A stretch of 54,087 bases of DNA from an uncultured Woeseia sp. (lineage in GTDB: Bacteria > Pseudomonadota > Gammaproteobacteria > Steroidobacterales > Woeseiaceae), in NCBI GenBank assembly GCA_913031125.1, contig CAJWFK010000018.1:1-54087 (forward strand), in the 5' to 3' direction. This document shows positions 26,637-38,539 of the stretch, one piece after another. A program made the translations under genes and the position numbers. Each line of letters starts with the position of its first letter. The stretch's first letter is position 1. Below the pieces are notes generated by a model that ran no database searches, was not told the origin of the DNA, and saw only the letters and a program-made list of their open reading frames with translations.

Positions 26637-28010
26637 ATGCAGACAAAAACAGAAAATACGATGGCGGCTAGCTACCCCAATACCACATATGCCTGGTATG
26701 TCGTTGTGCTGCTGATGTTTTTTTATTTGTTGTCATTTATGGATCGGCAGATCATTGCGGTGCTTATTGAACCGATCAAAGCAGACTTGGACTTATCTGA
26801 TGTCCAGATGAGCTTACTCGGCGGCTTATCTTTTACAATTTTCTATTCTACCGCCGGTGTGTTTGTAGGCCGTCTTGCCGATTCGTTAAATCGTCCTTTG
26901 GTTATCGCTGCGGGAGTATTTGTCTGGAGCTTAACTACTGCACTGTGTGGATTAGCTGGCAAATTTTGGCAACTTTTAATACTTAGAATGGGTGTCGGGC
27001 TTGGTGAATCGGCTCTATTACCGTCGACACTATCCCTGTTAACCGATTATTTTCCTGCACATCGCCGTGCTACGCCTACAAGCGTTTTTTTGCTGGGTGC
27101 GCCTTTCGGCATTGGACTTTCGTTTGCTGCCGGGGGTTATCTGTTGGGCGTGGCCGAAAAACTTTCTGCTGCTGATGGATGGGCTGATGTTATTTTGGTA
27201 GGAGGCACGGCTGCCTGGCAGCTAGTACTGCTATTTTTAGGTGTGCTGGGCATGCTAATGACGCTCGCTCTGTGGTCGGTTCGAGAGCCGAGAAACATGC
27301 ATTTGGCAGCATCAGAAAAGAGCAAGCAAGTCACCAGCCGGGCTGCGAGTTTCGCAGAAGTTAAGGATTACGCACGAACAAACTGGGTCCCGATCTCAGT
27401 GTTGTATATTGGTATGGCCCTGATTACATTAGCCGCATATGCGCAGGCCTTTTGGGATATCACATTTCTCTCCAGAACCTATGATCTGAATCCCACAGAA
27501 ATCACCTTTGCATACGGTATGGTGCAGCTTTTTGGCGGCATTTCAGGGATGCTGGCCGGCGGTCTGCTTGCAGATAGGTTGACTAAGCGGGGAATAGCCG
27601 GCGCCAGTATGGTCATGGTTGCTGCTGGTGCGGCCATAGCTACACCGTTTAGTTTCATTTACCCATTGGCAGATTCCTCTACGGCTGCATTAACATTTAT
27701 GGTGCTGGCGATTTTTGGAAGTAATATGACTTTTGCATGTGCCGCGTCGGCGTTACAGCGGGTGTTTCCAGGTTCAATGATTGGGCTGGGCGCCGGAATT
27801 TACTACTTCATTTCCAACGCAGTGGGTATAGGTGTCGGACCTACAGCGGTCGCCGCAATAACTGATTATTTATATCAAGATCCAGAAATGATTCGCTACT
27901 CGCTTGCAGCAGTGAGTGGAATTTCGCGTGCCTTGGCATTTGTTGTTGTATTGGTGGGGCTTAAATCATACAAGGACCTTGTCCTAAGGATAGAATTGAA
28001 ACATGACTGA
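26637..28010 (+). CDS. MFS transporter (possibly anion/organic-acid symporter)
   Basis: A major facilitator permease of 457 residues from the ATG at 26637, which has an AAGGA ribosome site; the frame open further upstream from 26499 overlaps the ferredoxin and is not used. The first helix ends FYLLSFMDRQIIAVLIEPIK, and GRLADSLNRP is the family loop between helices 2 and 3. The MDRQ pattern is common in MFS carriers found next to degradation genes in proteobacteria. As the fifth gene of the LysR-linked operon it most likely imports the acid processed by the CoA-transferase and crotonase. It is followed after 18 bp by the thymidine phosphorylase gene. Confidence 0.85.
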   Translation: MQTKTENTMAASYPNTTYAWYVVVLLMFFYLLSFMDRQIIAVLIEPIKADLDLSDVQMSLLGGLSFTIFYSTAGVFVGRLADSLNRPLVIAAGVFVWSLTTALCGLAGKFWQLLILRMGVGLGESALLPSTLSLLTDYFPAHRRATPTSVFLLGAPFGIGLSFAAGGYLLGVAEKLSAADGWADVILVGGTAAWQLVLLFLGVLGMLMTLALWSVREPRNMHLAASEKSKQVTSRAASFAEVKDYARTNWVPISVLYIGMALITLAAYAQAFWDITFLSRTYDLNPTEITFAYGMVQLFGGISGMLAGGLLADRLTKRGIAGASMVMVAAGAAIATPFSFIYPLADSSTAALTFMVLAIFGSNMTFACAASALQRVFPGSMIGLGAGIYYFISNAVGIGVGPTAVAAITDYLYQDPEMIRYSLAAVSGISRALAFVVVLVGLKSYKDLVLRIELKHD

Positions 28011-28028
28011 GAGGAAGCGCGGTAAACA

Positions 28029-29348
28029 ATGCTGTTAACGGACATTATTAGAACCAAGCGTGATGGTGGAGCTTTAACCGACGCGCAAATCCAGTTTGTT
28101 GTGGACGGTCTCGCTGATCAGTCCATTCCAGCCGAGCAGATTTCGTCTTTGGCGATGGCAATCTTTCTAAATTCCATGGATTTTTCTGAAGCGGGTAAGT
28201 TAACAGCGGCTATGGCAGGCTCCGGCACAGTGCTGGATTGGTCTGGAGAAGAACTCGATGGTCCGGTAGTCGATAAGCATTCCACCGGAGGAGTAGGTGA
28301 TAAAGTAAGTTTTTTACTCGCACCAATTGTCGCTGCCTGTGGTGGTTATGTGCCAATGATTTCCGGCAGGGGCCTTGGCCATACCGGGGGCACTACCGAC
28401 AAGGCTGAATCAATACCTGGATATGATACGGCGCCAGGATATGAAAAGTTTAAGGCAGTGGTGAAAGAGGTTGGCTGCGCCATCATTGGACAGACGAACG
28501 ATCTTGCCCCCGCTGATCGGCGGTTCTATGGCATTCGGGATGTAACGGCAACGGTTGAGTCCATCCCGCTGATTACTGCATCAATACTTTCTAAGAAAAT
28601 AGCAGCAGGAATTAACTCACTGGTGATGGATGTTAAGACAGGGTCGGGCGCTTTCATGGATACGTTGGAGCGGTCGAGGGAGATGGCTGAAAGTTTGATC
28701 TCTACAGCGGCCCATGCGGGCCTTAATACTCATGCAGTTCTTACTGATATGAATCAGGTTCTTGGTACTACAGTCGGAAATGCGCTCGAAATTCAAGAAG
28801 CTATGACCTTTTTGCGTAACGACAAGCGTGATGCTCGTCTCGATAAGGTTACAATTACTTTGTGTGCTGAAATGCTTGTGGTTTCTGGAATCGAGATAGA
28901 CCGGGCAGAGGCATTGCGACGTTGTGAAGAAGCGGTTACTAGTGGGCGTGCGGCCGAAATTTTTTCGCAAATGTGTAGCTCACTGGGCGGTCCTTCAGAC
29001 TTCGTGGAAAATAGCGCTAAATATCTTGCTACGGCGCCAGTTGTGCAGCCTATATATACGACTGGCACACTCAGTCGTGTTGATGGACGGGCATTGGGTA
29101 ATGCAATAATAGAACTCAGTGGGGGGAGACAGCGAGTGGGTGAGGAGATCGATTGGTCGGTTGGGTTTAGCCAAGTTGCCCCGCTAGGCACGGTATTGGA
29201 TGGAGAAAGGCCGCTCGCCTTGGTGCATGCGTCGTCAGACGAGGCAGCAGAGAGAGCGGGCAATCGTTTGCTGGAGGCTTGTGCGACTGAGCCGGAAGTG
29301 CAGATGGAAGCACCAGTGATCATAGAAATCATGACGGAAGCAACTTGA
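28029..29348 (+). CDS. deoA: thymidine phosphorylase
   Basis: Cleaves thymidine (and deoxyuridine) with phosphate to the free base and 2-deoxyribose-1-phosphate in the cytoplasm. The 439-residue protein matches E. coli DeoA (440) throughout. It has the phosphate-binding KHSTGGVGD (83-91), SGRGLGHTGGTTDK (112-125), the base-binding DRRFYGIRDVTATVESIPL region and the ASILSKKIA helix. It provides thymine and uracil to the reductive pathway encoded at 32.5-39.4 kb. No deoB or deoC is visible, so the sugar phosphate must be handled elsewhere. Only 18 bp separate it from the preceding MFS gene. Confidence 0.95.
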   Translation: MLLTDIIRTKRDGGALTDAQIQFVVDGLADQSIPAEQISSLAMAIFLNSMDFSEAGKLTAAMAGSGTVLDWSGEELDGPVVDKHSTGGVGDKVSFLLAPIVAACGGYVPMISGRGLGHTGGTTDKAESIPGYDTAPGYEKFKAVVKEVGCAIIGQTNDLAPADRRFYGIRDVTATVESIPLITASILSKKIAAGINSLVMDVKTGSGAFMDTLERSREMAESLISTAAHAGLNTHAVLTDMNQVLGTTVGNALEIQEAMTFLRNDKRDARLDKVTITLCAEMLVVSGIEIDRAEALRRCEEAVTSGRAAEIFSQMCSSLGGPSDFVENSAKYLATAPVVQPIYTTGTLSRVDGRALGNAIIELSGGRQRVGEEIDWSVGFSQVAPLGTVLDGERPLALVHASSDEAAERAGNRLLEACATEPEVQMEAPVIIEIMTEAT

Positions 29349-29403
29349 CGATTGCGGTATCCTTGGCGGCCCTAAATAAAAATAAATTTTAACTGGCGAC
29401 TTC

Positions 29404-30648
29404 ATGGCTCCTAATCTAATCGGCGTTTTCGGTGTTTTTGCAATTCTTGCCATCGCAGTTGCATTCTCAAGCAACCGCAGTGCTATTCAATTTCGTGTGG
29501 TAGGCGCTGCCCTAGCATTACAGGCTCTGTTAGCGGCGCTTGTTCTATATTTTCCGTGGGGACGGGTTGCAATCAACCGCTTGAGTGATGGCGTTCTCGC
29601 GGTCATTGGTTTTTCAAAGGCTGGCATTGACATGGTTTTCGGACCATTGGCTGACACAGATATTGTCGGGTTCAGTTTTGCCATCAACGTATTACCGATA
29701 ATTATATTTTTCGCAGCGCTAATGTCAGTGCTTTACCACCTCGGCATTATGCAATGGTTAGTTAAAATTATTGGCGGTTTGCTACATAGATTTATCGGCA
29801 CAGGTTCTGTCGAGTCGATGAATGCGGCAGCTAATATTTTTGTAGGCCAAACAGAGGCACCACTTGCTGTTAAGCCATACTTAAGGGCGCTATCCGAGCC
29901 GCAATTTTTCACAGTAATGGTGTCAGGTGTTGGATCCGTTTCCGGTTCGGTATTTGCTGGGTATGCAATGCTCGGGGCTGATATCGAGTACCTGTTAGCC
30001 GCAGCCTTTATGGCAGCTCCGGGTGGGCTGCTCATGGCGAAAATCATCATGCCGGATGATGAAAAGATATTGACTAATAGGCCAGAGAATCTCCAGATGG
30101 AATCGAGTGGCCACGGCAACATCTTTATTGCTGCTGGAGCAGGTGCGACAGATGGACTTCGTATGGCTGTGAATATTGCCGCTATGTTGATTGCTTTTGT
30201 TGCTTTAATAGCTTTATTCAACGGTTTGGTTGGGAGCGTTAGTAGCTTGATCGGGCTGAATACTTTACTTGGTGTGGAAGCAGTTACGTTGGAACTAATT
30301 CTCGGTAAAGTCTTTCAGCCGTTGATGTTTTTGCTGAGCGTTCCATGGGAAGAAGCACAAGCAGCCGGAGTTTTATTTGGTGAAAAACTTATTCTTAATG
30401 AATTTGTTGCCTTTACCCATTTTTCTGATGTGTTGGCTGGCATGAGTCCCCGCACGCTCGCGGTGACAACCGTTTCTTTGTGCGGTTTTGCCAATTTTTC
30501 ATCAATAGCCGTTTTGCTTGGCGGACTTGGTGTCCTCGTGCCTGAAAAACGGGAATTAATAGGTCGATTCGGTCTTAGAGCGGTGCTAGCAGGCTCTCTT
30601 TCTAATCTTATGAGTGCAGCACTGACAGGAATTATGCTGATCTCGTGA
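29404..30648 (+). CDS. nupC: concentrative nucleoside transporter (NupC/CNT family)
   Basis: An inner-membrane nucleoside importer driven by H+ or Na+. The 414-residue length and the core motifs fit CNT proteins: ESMNAAANIFVGQTEAPLA, SGSVFAGYAMLGAD, AAPGGLLMAKIIMPD, and the C-terminal SLCGFANFSSIAVLLGGLG. In this family the GQTEAPL loop and the FANFSS helix contact the nucleoside. Helices begin directly at the N-terminus. It follows deoA by 55 bp and overlaps the nucleoside hydrolase by a GTGA junction. It supplies substrate to deoA, the nucleoside hydrolase and cytidine deaminase. Confidence 0.92.
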   Translation: MAPNLIGVFGVFAILAIAVAFSSNRSAIQFRVVGAALALQALLAALVLYFPWGRVAINRLSDGVLAVIGFSKAGIDMVFGPLADTDIVGFSFAINVLPIIIFFAALMSVLYHLGIMQWLVKIIGGLLHRFIGTGSVESMNAAANIFVGQTEAPLAVKPYLRALSEPQFFTVMVSGVGSVSGSVFAGYAMLGADIEYLLAAAFMAAPGGLLMAKIIMPDDEKILTNRPENLQMESSGHGNIFIAAGAGATDGLRMAVNIAAMLIAFVALIALFNGLVGSVSSLIGLNTLLGVEAVTLELILGKVFQPLMFLLSVPWEEAQAAGVLFGEKLILNEFVAFTHFSDVLAGMSPRTLAVTTVSLCGFANFSSIAVLLGGLGVLVPEKRELIGRFGLRAVLAGSLSNLMSAALTGIMLIS

Positions 30649-31589
30649 CCTATAAAACAATTATCGATTGTGACCCTGGCCAAGATGACGCTGTTGGCTT
30701 ATTACTTGCGCTGGCTTCCCCGGAAGAGATCGAGTTATTAGGTGTTACGACGGTAGCCGGCAATGTTCCCCTAGAACTTACGACAAGAAATGCAAGGATG
30801 ATGTGCGACCTTGCAGGTAGATGTGACATGCCGGTATTTGCGGGGTGTAGTAAACCGATTCGTAGAGAACTCGTGACCGCAGAAGCAATACATGGGGAAA
30901 CTGGGATAAACGGTATAGATATATGGGATCCGATAACGCCCCAGCAAGCTGAGCATGCGGTTAGCTACCTTGTTGATACGTTAACCAAGGCTGACGATGC
31001 CTCAATTACTCTAGCCATGATGGGTCCTCTTACAAATCTGGCGTCCGCAATTAAAAAAGCCCCTAGCATCGTCGCCAAAATCGAACGAATAGTCTTAATG
31101 GGTGGCGCAATGCGAGAGGGCGGCAACCGGACACCATCCGCAGAATTTAATATTTTAGTTGACCCTGAGGCCGCGGATTTGGTTTTGAATTGTGGTTGCC
31201 CGATTATCCAAATGGGCCTTGATGTTACTCATCAAGTATTATCAACAAGAGAGCGAGTGCAGCGGATAAAGGGTCTCGGAAACTCAGTGGCTATCGCAAC
31301 TGCTGGGATGCTGAGTTTTTTTGATAGCTTTGATACAAAAAAATATAGTTCTGAAGGAGCACCATTACATGATCCTTGCACTATCGCGTGGCTAATTAGG
31401 CCAGAGTTATTTGTCAGCAAGCGGTGTAACGTTAGTGTCGAGACTGTATCTGACCTAACGGCCGGGCACACAGCAGTGGATTTCTGGCACGTGACGGATA
31501 GGCCGGCAAATGTGGATTGGGTCTACGAAATAGATGCAGATGGATTCTACGATCTTTTGACAGAGCGGTTAGAGCGGTTTGGAGGATAA
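30645..31589 (+). CDS. inosine/uridine-preferring nucleoside hydrolase
   Basis: Hydrolyses the N-glycosidic bond of ribonucleosides to base and ribose. The calcium-binding N-terminal motif is IIDCDPGQDDAVGL (Asp 8, 10, 14, 15). LMGGAMREGG and NRTPSAEFNILVDPEAA follow, and the later EGAPLHDPC contains the active-site His-Asp pair. The length of 314 is normal for IunH/RihA. Start is GTG at 30645, overlapping the nupC stop (GTGA). Together with the ribokinase 6 bp downstream it forms a hydrolytic branch for ribonucleosides, beside the phosphorolytic branch of deoA. Whether it prefers pyrimidines cannot be decided here, but the context favours it. Confidence 0.93.
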   Translation: MTYKTIIDCDPGQDDAVGLLLALASPEEIELLGVTTVAGNVPLELTTRNARMMCDLAGRCDMPVFAGCSKPIRRELVTAEAIHGETGINGIDIWDPITPQQAEHAVSYLVDTLTKADDASITLAMMGPLTNLASAIKKAPSIVAKIERIVLMGGAMREGGNRTPSAEFNILVDPEAADLVLNCGCPIIQMGLDVTHQVLSTRERVQRIKGLGNSVAIATAGMLSFFDSFDTKKYSSEGAPLHDPCTIAWLIRPELFVSKRCNVSVETVSDLTAGHTAVDFWHVTDRPANVDWVYEIDADGFYDLLTERLERFGG

Positions 31590-31595
31590 CCAAAT

Positions 31596-32438
31596 ATGCC
31601 TAGTATAGTTGTCGTTGGTTCGATAAATCTTGATATTGTAGGTACTGTTCCGCGTTTACCAGAGCCGGGTGAGACGGTAACGGGAGCCGAGATTAGCAGA
31701 TTTCCGGGGGGCAAGGGTGCTAATCAAGCGCTAGCTGCACAGCGTTTGGGAGCTGACGTTGCGCTCCTTGCTTGTGTAGGAGCCGACTCTGATGCTGAGG
31801 ATGCACTGGTTTTGCTCCGAGAAGGTGGAGTGAATTTAGAGCAGATCATAACGATTGAAGATGTTGCCACCGGGGTTGCCTTGATTGCCGTTGGTTCATC
31901 TGGTGAGAATCAGATTGTGGTTGGCCCAGGTGCTAATCACCATCTTCGCCCCGAGAATCTCGAATTACCTGATGCGGACGCATTGATTTGCCAGCTTGAG
32001 GTGCCAGTCGAGACAGTTGCCTACGCTGCAAGTATTTTTAAGGGATTTTTCAGTGTTAATTTAGCCCCGGCAAGGACAATTGATCCAGGCATACTTGGAC
32101 GCGCTGACCTAATTATTGTTAATGAAACGGAGTCCACGTGGTATGGAGAAAAACTCAGCACCTGTGAGGGAATGATTGCTACAACTTTTGGTGCGGCAGG
32201 GGCTGTGATATCACAGCACGGTACTACTTTGGCAAAAGCGAAACCGCCTAATGTTAATGCTGTAGATGCGACTGCAGCGGGCGATTCTTTTACTGCCGCG
32301 CTAACAGTAGCCCTTGTCGAGGGTCAATCGCCGCAACAGGCATTGAGCTTTGCATGCGCTGCGGGTGCTGCTGCTACGTTACGACCTGGCGCGCAGACGT
32401 CTATACCAACCCGTGCTGAAATCGAAGCGCTTTTATAA
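31596..32438 (+). CDS. rbsK: ribokinase (PfkB family)
   Basis: Phosphorylates ribose to ribose-5-phosphate with ATP. GSINLDIVGTVPRLPEPGET and FPGGKGANQALAAQRLG (GGKGAN at 38-43) are the ribokinase substrate motifs; the anion hole and catalytic base lie in DATAAGDSF with D230 as base, where most family members have T-G-A-G-D. The protein is 280 residues, somewhat short against about 305 for E. coli RbsK. It starts 6 bp behind the nucleoside hydrolase and would salvage the ribose that enzyme releases. It is the last plus-strand gene before the convergent pyrimidine-base operon. Confidence 0.88.
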   Translation: MPSIVVVGSINLDIVGTVPRLPEPGETVTGAEISRFPGGKGANQALAAQRLGADVALLACVGADSDAEDALVLLREGGVNLEQIITIEDVATGVALIAVGSSGENQIVVGPGANHHLRPENLELPDADALICQLEVPVETVAYAASIFKGFFSVNLAPARTIDPGILGRADLIIVNETESTWYGEKLSTCEGMIATTFGAAGAVISQHGTTLAKAKPPNVNAVDATAAGDSFTAALTVALVEGQSPQQALSFACAAGAAATLRPGAQTSIPTRAEIEALL

Positions 32439-32460
32439 TAATTGGCTTGGAGACCGCTCA

Positions 32461-32476
32461 CCTTTGTTGTCAAAGG
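32461..32476. repeat. short hairpin between convergent operons
   Basis: CCTTTG and CAAAGG form a 6-bp stem with a TTGT loop in the 85-bp gap between ribokinase and cytidine deaminase. It has no T-run on either side, so it is at best a weak transcript end. Confidence 0.2.
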
Positions 32477-32523
32477 AGCTCAGTCCTCTTTCATTGACAA
32501 AAATCTGTTGGCGGGTTCTTAAA

Positions 32524-32925
32524 TCACAAATTGGCTGATGAGAATGCCTCGGGTAGTAGGTGCGTTAACGTAAAACTTTGCCATTCATTGTTGTTGCCCT
32601 TGACGATAATTCTTGTGTCTGTATCAGCGAACTCACTAATACGTTGGCGACAACCACCGCATGGGGTACACGACGAAGTGTGATGTGCCGTGCCTCCCGC
32701 AATAGCGATTGTACAAATACGTTGGCCACCACCCGCTACCATGGCTGAAATTGCCCCTGCTTCGGCACAGGAACTCTGGGGATAGGCAGCATTTTCAACA
32801 TTGCAGCCAATATAAAGTTTTCCCGTTTCATCAATGATGGCTGCCCCAACATAGAAGTTAGATTGTGGGCAATAAGCATTCTTGCGGATGGCTTTCGCTG
32901 CCTCAATTAATTCATCATCGGTCAT
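32524..32925 (-). CDS. cdd: cytidine deaminase, tetrameric type
   Basis: Deaminates cytidine and deoxycytidine to uridine and deoxyuridine. At 133 residues it is the small homotetrameric form. Zinc ligands are C53 in SSCAEAGA, with catalytic E55, and C89 and C92 in TPCGGCRQ. The GCNVENAAYP block (40-49) binds the ribose. It is the last gene of the minus-strand reductive pyrimidine operon, 4 bp behind preA. It channels cytosine nucleosides into the uracil route through the nucleoside hydrolase or deoA. Confidence 0.95.
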   Translation of the reverse strand: MTDDELIEAAKAIRKNAYCPQSNFYVGAAIIDETGKLYIGCNVENAAYPQSSCAEAGAISAMVAGGGQRICTIAIAGGTAHHTSSCTPCGGCRQRISEFADTDTRIIVKGNNNEWQSFTLTHLLPEAFSSANL

Positions 32926-32929
32926 TTTT

Positions 32930-34231
32930 TCAGGGCACCTTTTTCATCGGATTATTGGGATGCATCGTCCAGTTCAACTTTTCGGTTTGTATAGGGTTAC
33001 CGGTCCTTGCATCTATGCCATCACTTACTGCTTTCATGGATATACAGCCTTCAACCGGACAAACACTAGTACAGAGGTTGCAACCCACGCACTCCGCATC
33101 GATTACTTCAAAATGTCTGCGGCCATCTACAGAACATGTAATTGCCTGATGTGATGTGTCTTCACAGGCAATATGACAGCGGCCACACTGGATACAAAGG
33201 TCCTGATCGATAAAAGCCTTTTCTACGTAATTAAGATTTAAGTATTGCCAGTCGGTGACACTCGGAATGGCAGAACCTACCAGATCGGTTATCGATGACA
33301 TTCCTTTATTGTCCAAAAAGTTACTTAGCCCATCGGTAAGGTCATCAATAATTTTAAAGCCATATATCATGGCTGCGGTGCATACTTGTAGGTTGTCTGC
33401 ACCAAGCGCCAGAAAATCAACAGCATCCCGCCAATCAGTGATCCCTCCAATGCCTGATATGGGCAGATTAGATGTCTCATTATGTCGCGCTATTTCGGCG
33501 ACCATGTGCAATGCAATCGGTTTGACAGCTTCTCCACAGTAGCCTCCATGAGTACCCAGCCCATCTGTGGTTGGATGCATCTGGAGCGTGTCGTAATCAA
33601 CTCTCATGATCGAATTAATAGTATTAATCAAAGATACAGCGTCTGCCCCGGCATCCATTGCCGCTTTAGCGGGTGGGAGGATATTGGTGACATTCGGAGT
33701 GAGCTTAACGATGACTGGTATACGCGCAACATTCTTACACCAGCTAGTTGCCATACTGATATATTCAGGCACTTGTCCAACGGCAGCACCCATACCACGT
33801 TCTGACATGCCATGCGGGCATCCGAAGTTAAGTTCCAGACCGTCGGCTCCTGTATCCTCTATCATCGGAACGTACTTCGCCCAGATCTCTTCTTGCATCG
33901 GTAGCATTAATGACACGATAACTGCCCTATCAGGCCAGTCTTTCTTGATTTGTCGAATTTCATCCAGATTTGTTTGCAAGGGCCGGTCGGTAATTAACTC
34001 AATATTGTTAAAGCCAATCAGTCGCCGGTCATTGGCGTGCAATGCGCCGTAACGTGGCCCGTTGACATTGACAATAGGTGGATCTTCTCCCAGAGTTTTC
34101 CATACAACACCACCCCAACCAGCTTCGAATGCACGGTTAACGTTGTAAGCTTTGTCCGTTGGCGGTGCTGATGCCAGCCAAAAAGGATTTGGGGAGCGGA
34201 TTCCAAGAAATTCGCACGTCAAATCAGCCAT
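32930..34231 (-). CDS. preA: dihydropyrimidine dehydrogenase, PreA subunit
   Basis: The catalytic FMN subunit that reduces uracil and thymine to 5,6-dihydro forms. The barrel domain contains LELNFGCPHGMSERGMG (about 132-148) with N135 and C138 matching N668 and the active-site C671 of mammalian enzyme, and ISGIGGITDWRDAVDFL for FMN phosphate. The C-terminal part has two [4Fe-4S] motifs, CIQCGRCHIAC and CVGCNLCTSVCP. At 433 residues it is slightly longer than E. coli PreA (411). It overlaps preT by 8 bp. PreA and PreT together equal the two ends of the eukaryotic enzyme. The adjacent hydA and ureidopropionase genes show a catabolic direction. Confidence 0.95.
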   Translation of the reverse strand: MADLTCEFLGIRSPNPFWLASAPPTDKAYNVNRAFEAGWGGVVWKTLGEDPPIVNVNGPRYGALHANDRRLIGFNNIELITDRPLQTNLDEIRQIKKDWPDRAVIVSLMLPMQEEIWAKYVPMIEDTGADGLELNFGCPHGMSERGMGAAVGQVPEYISMATSWCKNVARIPVIVKLTPNVTNILPPAKAAMDAGADAVSLINTINSIMRVDYDTLQMHPTTDGLGTHGGYCGEAVKPIALHMVAEIARHNETSNLPISGIGGITDWRDAVDFLALGADNLQVCTAAMIYGFKIIDDLTDGLSNFLDNKGMSSITDLVGSAIPSVTDWQYLNLNYVEKAFIDQDLCIQCGRCHIACEDTSHQAITCSVDGRRHFEVIDAECVGCNLCTSVCPVEGCISMKAVSDGIDARTGNPIQTEKLNWTMHPNNPMKKVP

Positions 34232-35582
34232 CGGGCGGCGCTCCTAGTGCACGGTCAATTGCGGTTGCCGCAATTTTTCCATGTTGTACGGCCGACACTG
34301 TCAAATCGTTGCCACCAAGAACGCAGTCTCCCCCTGCCCAGACACCAGGCATTGAGGTCGCTTGTGTCTGATCTACAAGAATTTTCCCCCGTTTAGATGA
34401 CAAGTTACTGAGTTCTTGCCCTAATTTTTGATTATCCAATGTCTGGCCGATAGCCTTAAATACGATATCTGCATTGAGGTGAAATTTATCGCCGCTTACA
34501 GACAGGCTATTATTCTGGTCCACATTGGTAGTTTCGAACTCAATTCCCGCCACATTGTTCTTGCCATGGATACGTAACGGTTGCGCCCAGTATTGGATTG
34601 AAACTCCGTTCGTTTGAGCTAGTTTCTGCTCAAAGGTGCTAGCACCCATCTGTTTTGGACCTCGACGATAGACGATTGTTACCGCTGATGAGCCTAGATG
34701 TTTTGATTGCACAGCAATATCAATGGCTGTCATGCCACCGCCAACAACGACTACATTCTTACCGACCGGTATTGTTGTTTTATCTTTTGACTGACGAATT
34801 TTTCCTATGTAGTCAATCGCATTTTCAACCCCCGGCAAGTCTTCGCCTGGAATATCGAGCTTGTTTACTGAGCCCAGACCAATCCCGAGGAATATCCCAT
34901 CATACTCGTCACTCAAGTCCTTCAAGGTGAAATGCGTGCCAAGTGCCATATCAGTTTGCACTTCGATACCGTCGATTGAAAGGATCCAATCAACTTCGCG
35001 TTGCGCAAAATCGTTAACCGTCTTGTATGCAGCGATCCCGTATTCGTTAAGGCCACCGAGCTTTTTATCCTGATTGAAAACAACAACTGCATGGCCAAGC
35101 ATGGCGAGCCGATGGGCACAAGCCAGCCCGGCAGGCCCACCGCCCACTACAGCGACGTGTTTTCCAGTTGGCGGTTTCCGGGTAAATAGCGGCGTATTAT
35201 TCTCGAATATAGGGTCTGTCGCGTAACGTTGTAATAGCCCAATTTCTATGGGCTTGTCTCCAGGTATATTTCTTACGCAGGCGTCCTCACACAGGATCTC
35301 GGTCGGACATACTCGGGCGCACATACCGCCCATAATATTTTCAGTCAGGATTGTGAGTGCTGATCCGCGTAGGTTATTGCTACTGATTTTCTGGATGAAT
35401 CCTGGAATGTCGATTCCAGTAGGACAGGCGGTCGTGCACGGAGCATCAAAACAGAAATAACAGCGCTCTGCCTCTATCCGGGCCTCTGAACTTTGGAGAG
35501 GCGGGTGCAAGTCACTAAAATTCGACTCGACGGTTTCTTTATCCAGCCGTCCAGGTTGAATATTCGGTTGCTTGTCGCTCAT
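34224..35582 (-). CDS. preT: dihydropyrimidine dehydrogenase, PreT subunit
   Basis: The electron-input subunit, which passes electrons from NAD(P)H through FAD and iron-sulfur clusters to PreA. Eight cysteines at 41, 44, 49, 53, 88, 92, 98 and 102 form the two N-terminal [4Fe-4S] sites (CYFCFDAPCTTAC, CARVCPTEILCEDAC). GGGPAGLACA (147-156) is the FAD Rossmann motif and VVVGGGMTAIDIAVQ the NAD(P) one; the C-terminal VWAGGDCVLGG closes the FAD site. The architecture is that of glutamate synthase small subunit relatives, but the position directly before preA fixes the role. It starts 16 bp behind the dihydropyrimidinase gene. Confidence 0.95.
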   Translation of the reverse strand: MSDKQPNIQPGRLDKETVESNFSDLHPPLQSSEARIEAERCYFCFDAPCTTACPTGIDIPGFIQKISSNNLRGSALTILTENIMGGMCARVCPTEILCEDACVRNIPGDKPIEIGLLQRYATDPIFENNTPLFTRKPPTGKHVAVVGGGPAGLACAHRLAMLGHAVVVFNQDKKLGGLNEYGIAAYKTVNDFAQREVDWILSIDGIEVQTDMALGTHFTLKDLSDEYDGIFLGIGLGSVNKLDIPGEDLPGVENAIDYIGKIRQSKDKTTIPVGKNVVVVGGGMTAIDIAVQSKHLGSSAVTIVYRRGPKQMGASTFEQKLAQTNGVSIQYWAQPLRIHGKNNVAGIEFETTNVDQNNSLSVSGDKFHLNADIVFKAIGQTLDNQKLGQELSNLSSKRGKILVDQTQATSMPGVWAGGDCVLGGNDLTVSAVQHGKIAATAIDRALGAPPDG

Positions 35583-35598
35583 AGAGTAATGCAGCCGC

Positions 35599-38513
<2,915 letters not shown>

Positions 38514-38539
38514 CTTTTGTTCCTCTTACCTAAAAATAC

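Noticed and set aside
28793..29332. 179-codon minus-strand frame inside deoA
   Set aside because: Antisense shadow of a clear thymidine phosphorylase; Ser/Ala-rich translation without domains.
29733..30221. 162-codon minus-strand frame inside nupC
   Set aside because: Antisense shadow of conserved CNT transporter helices.
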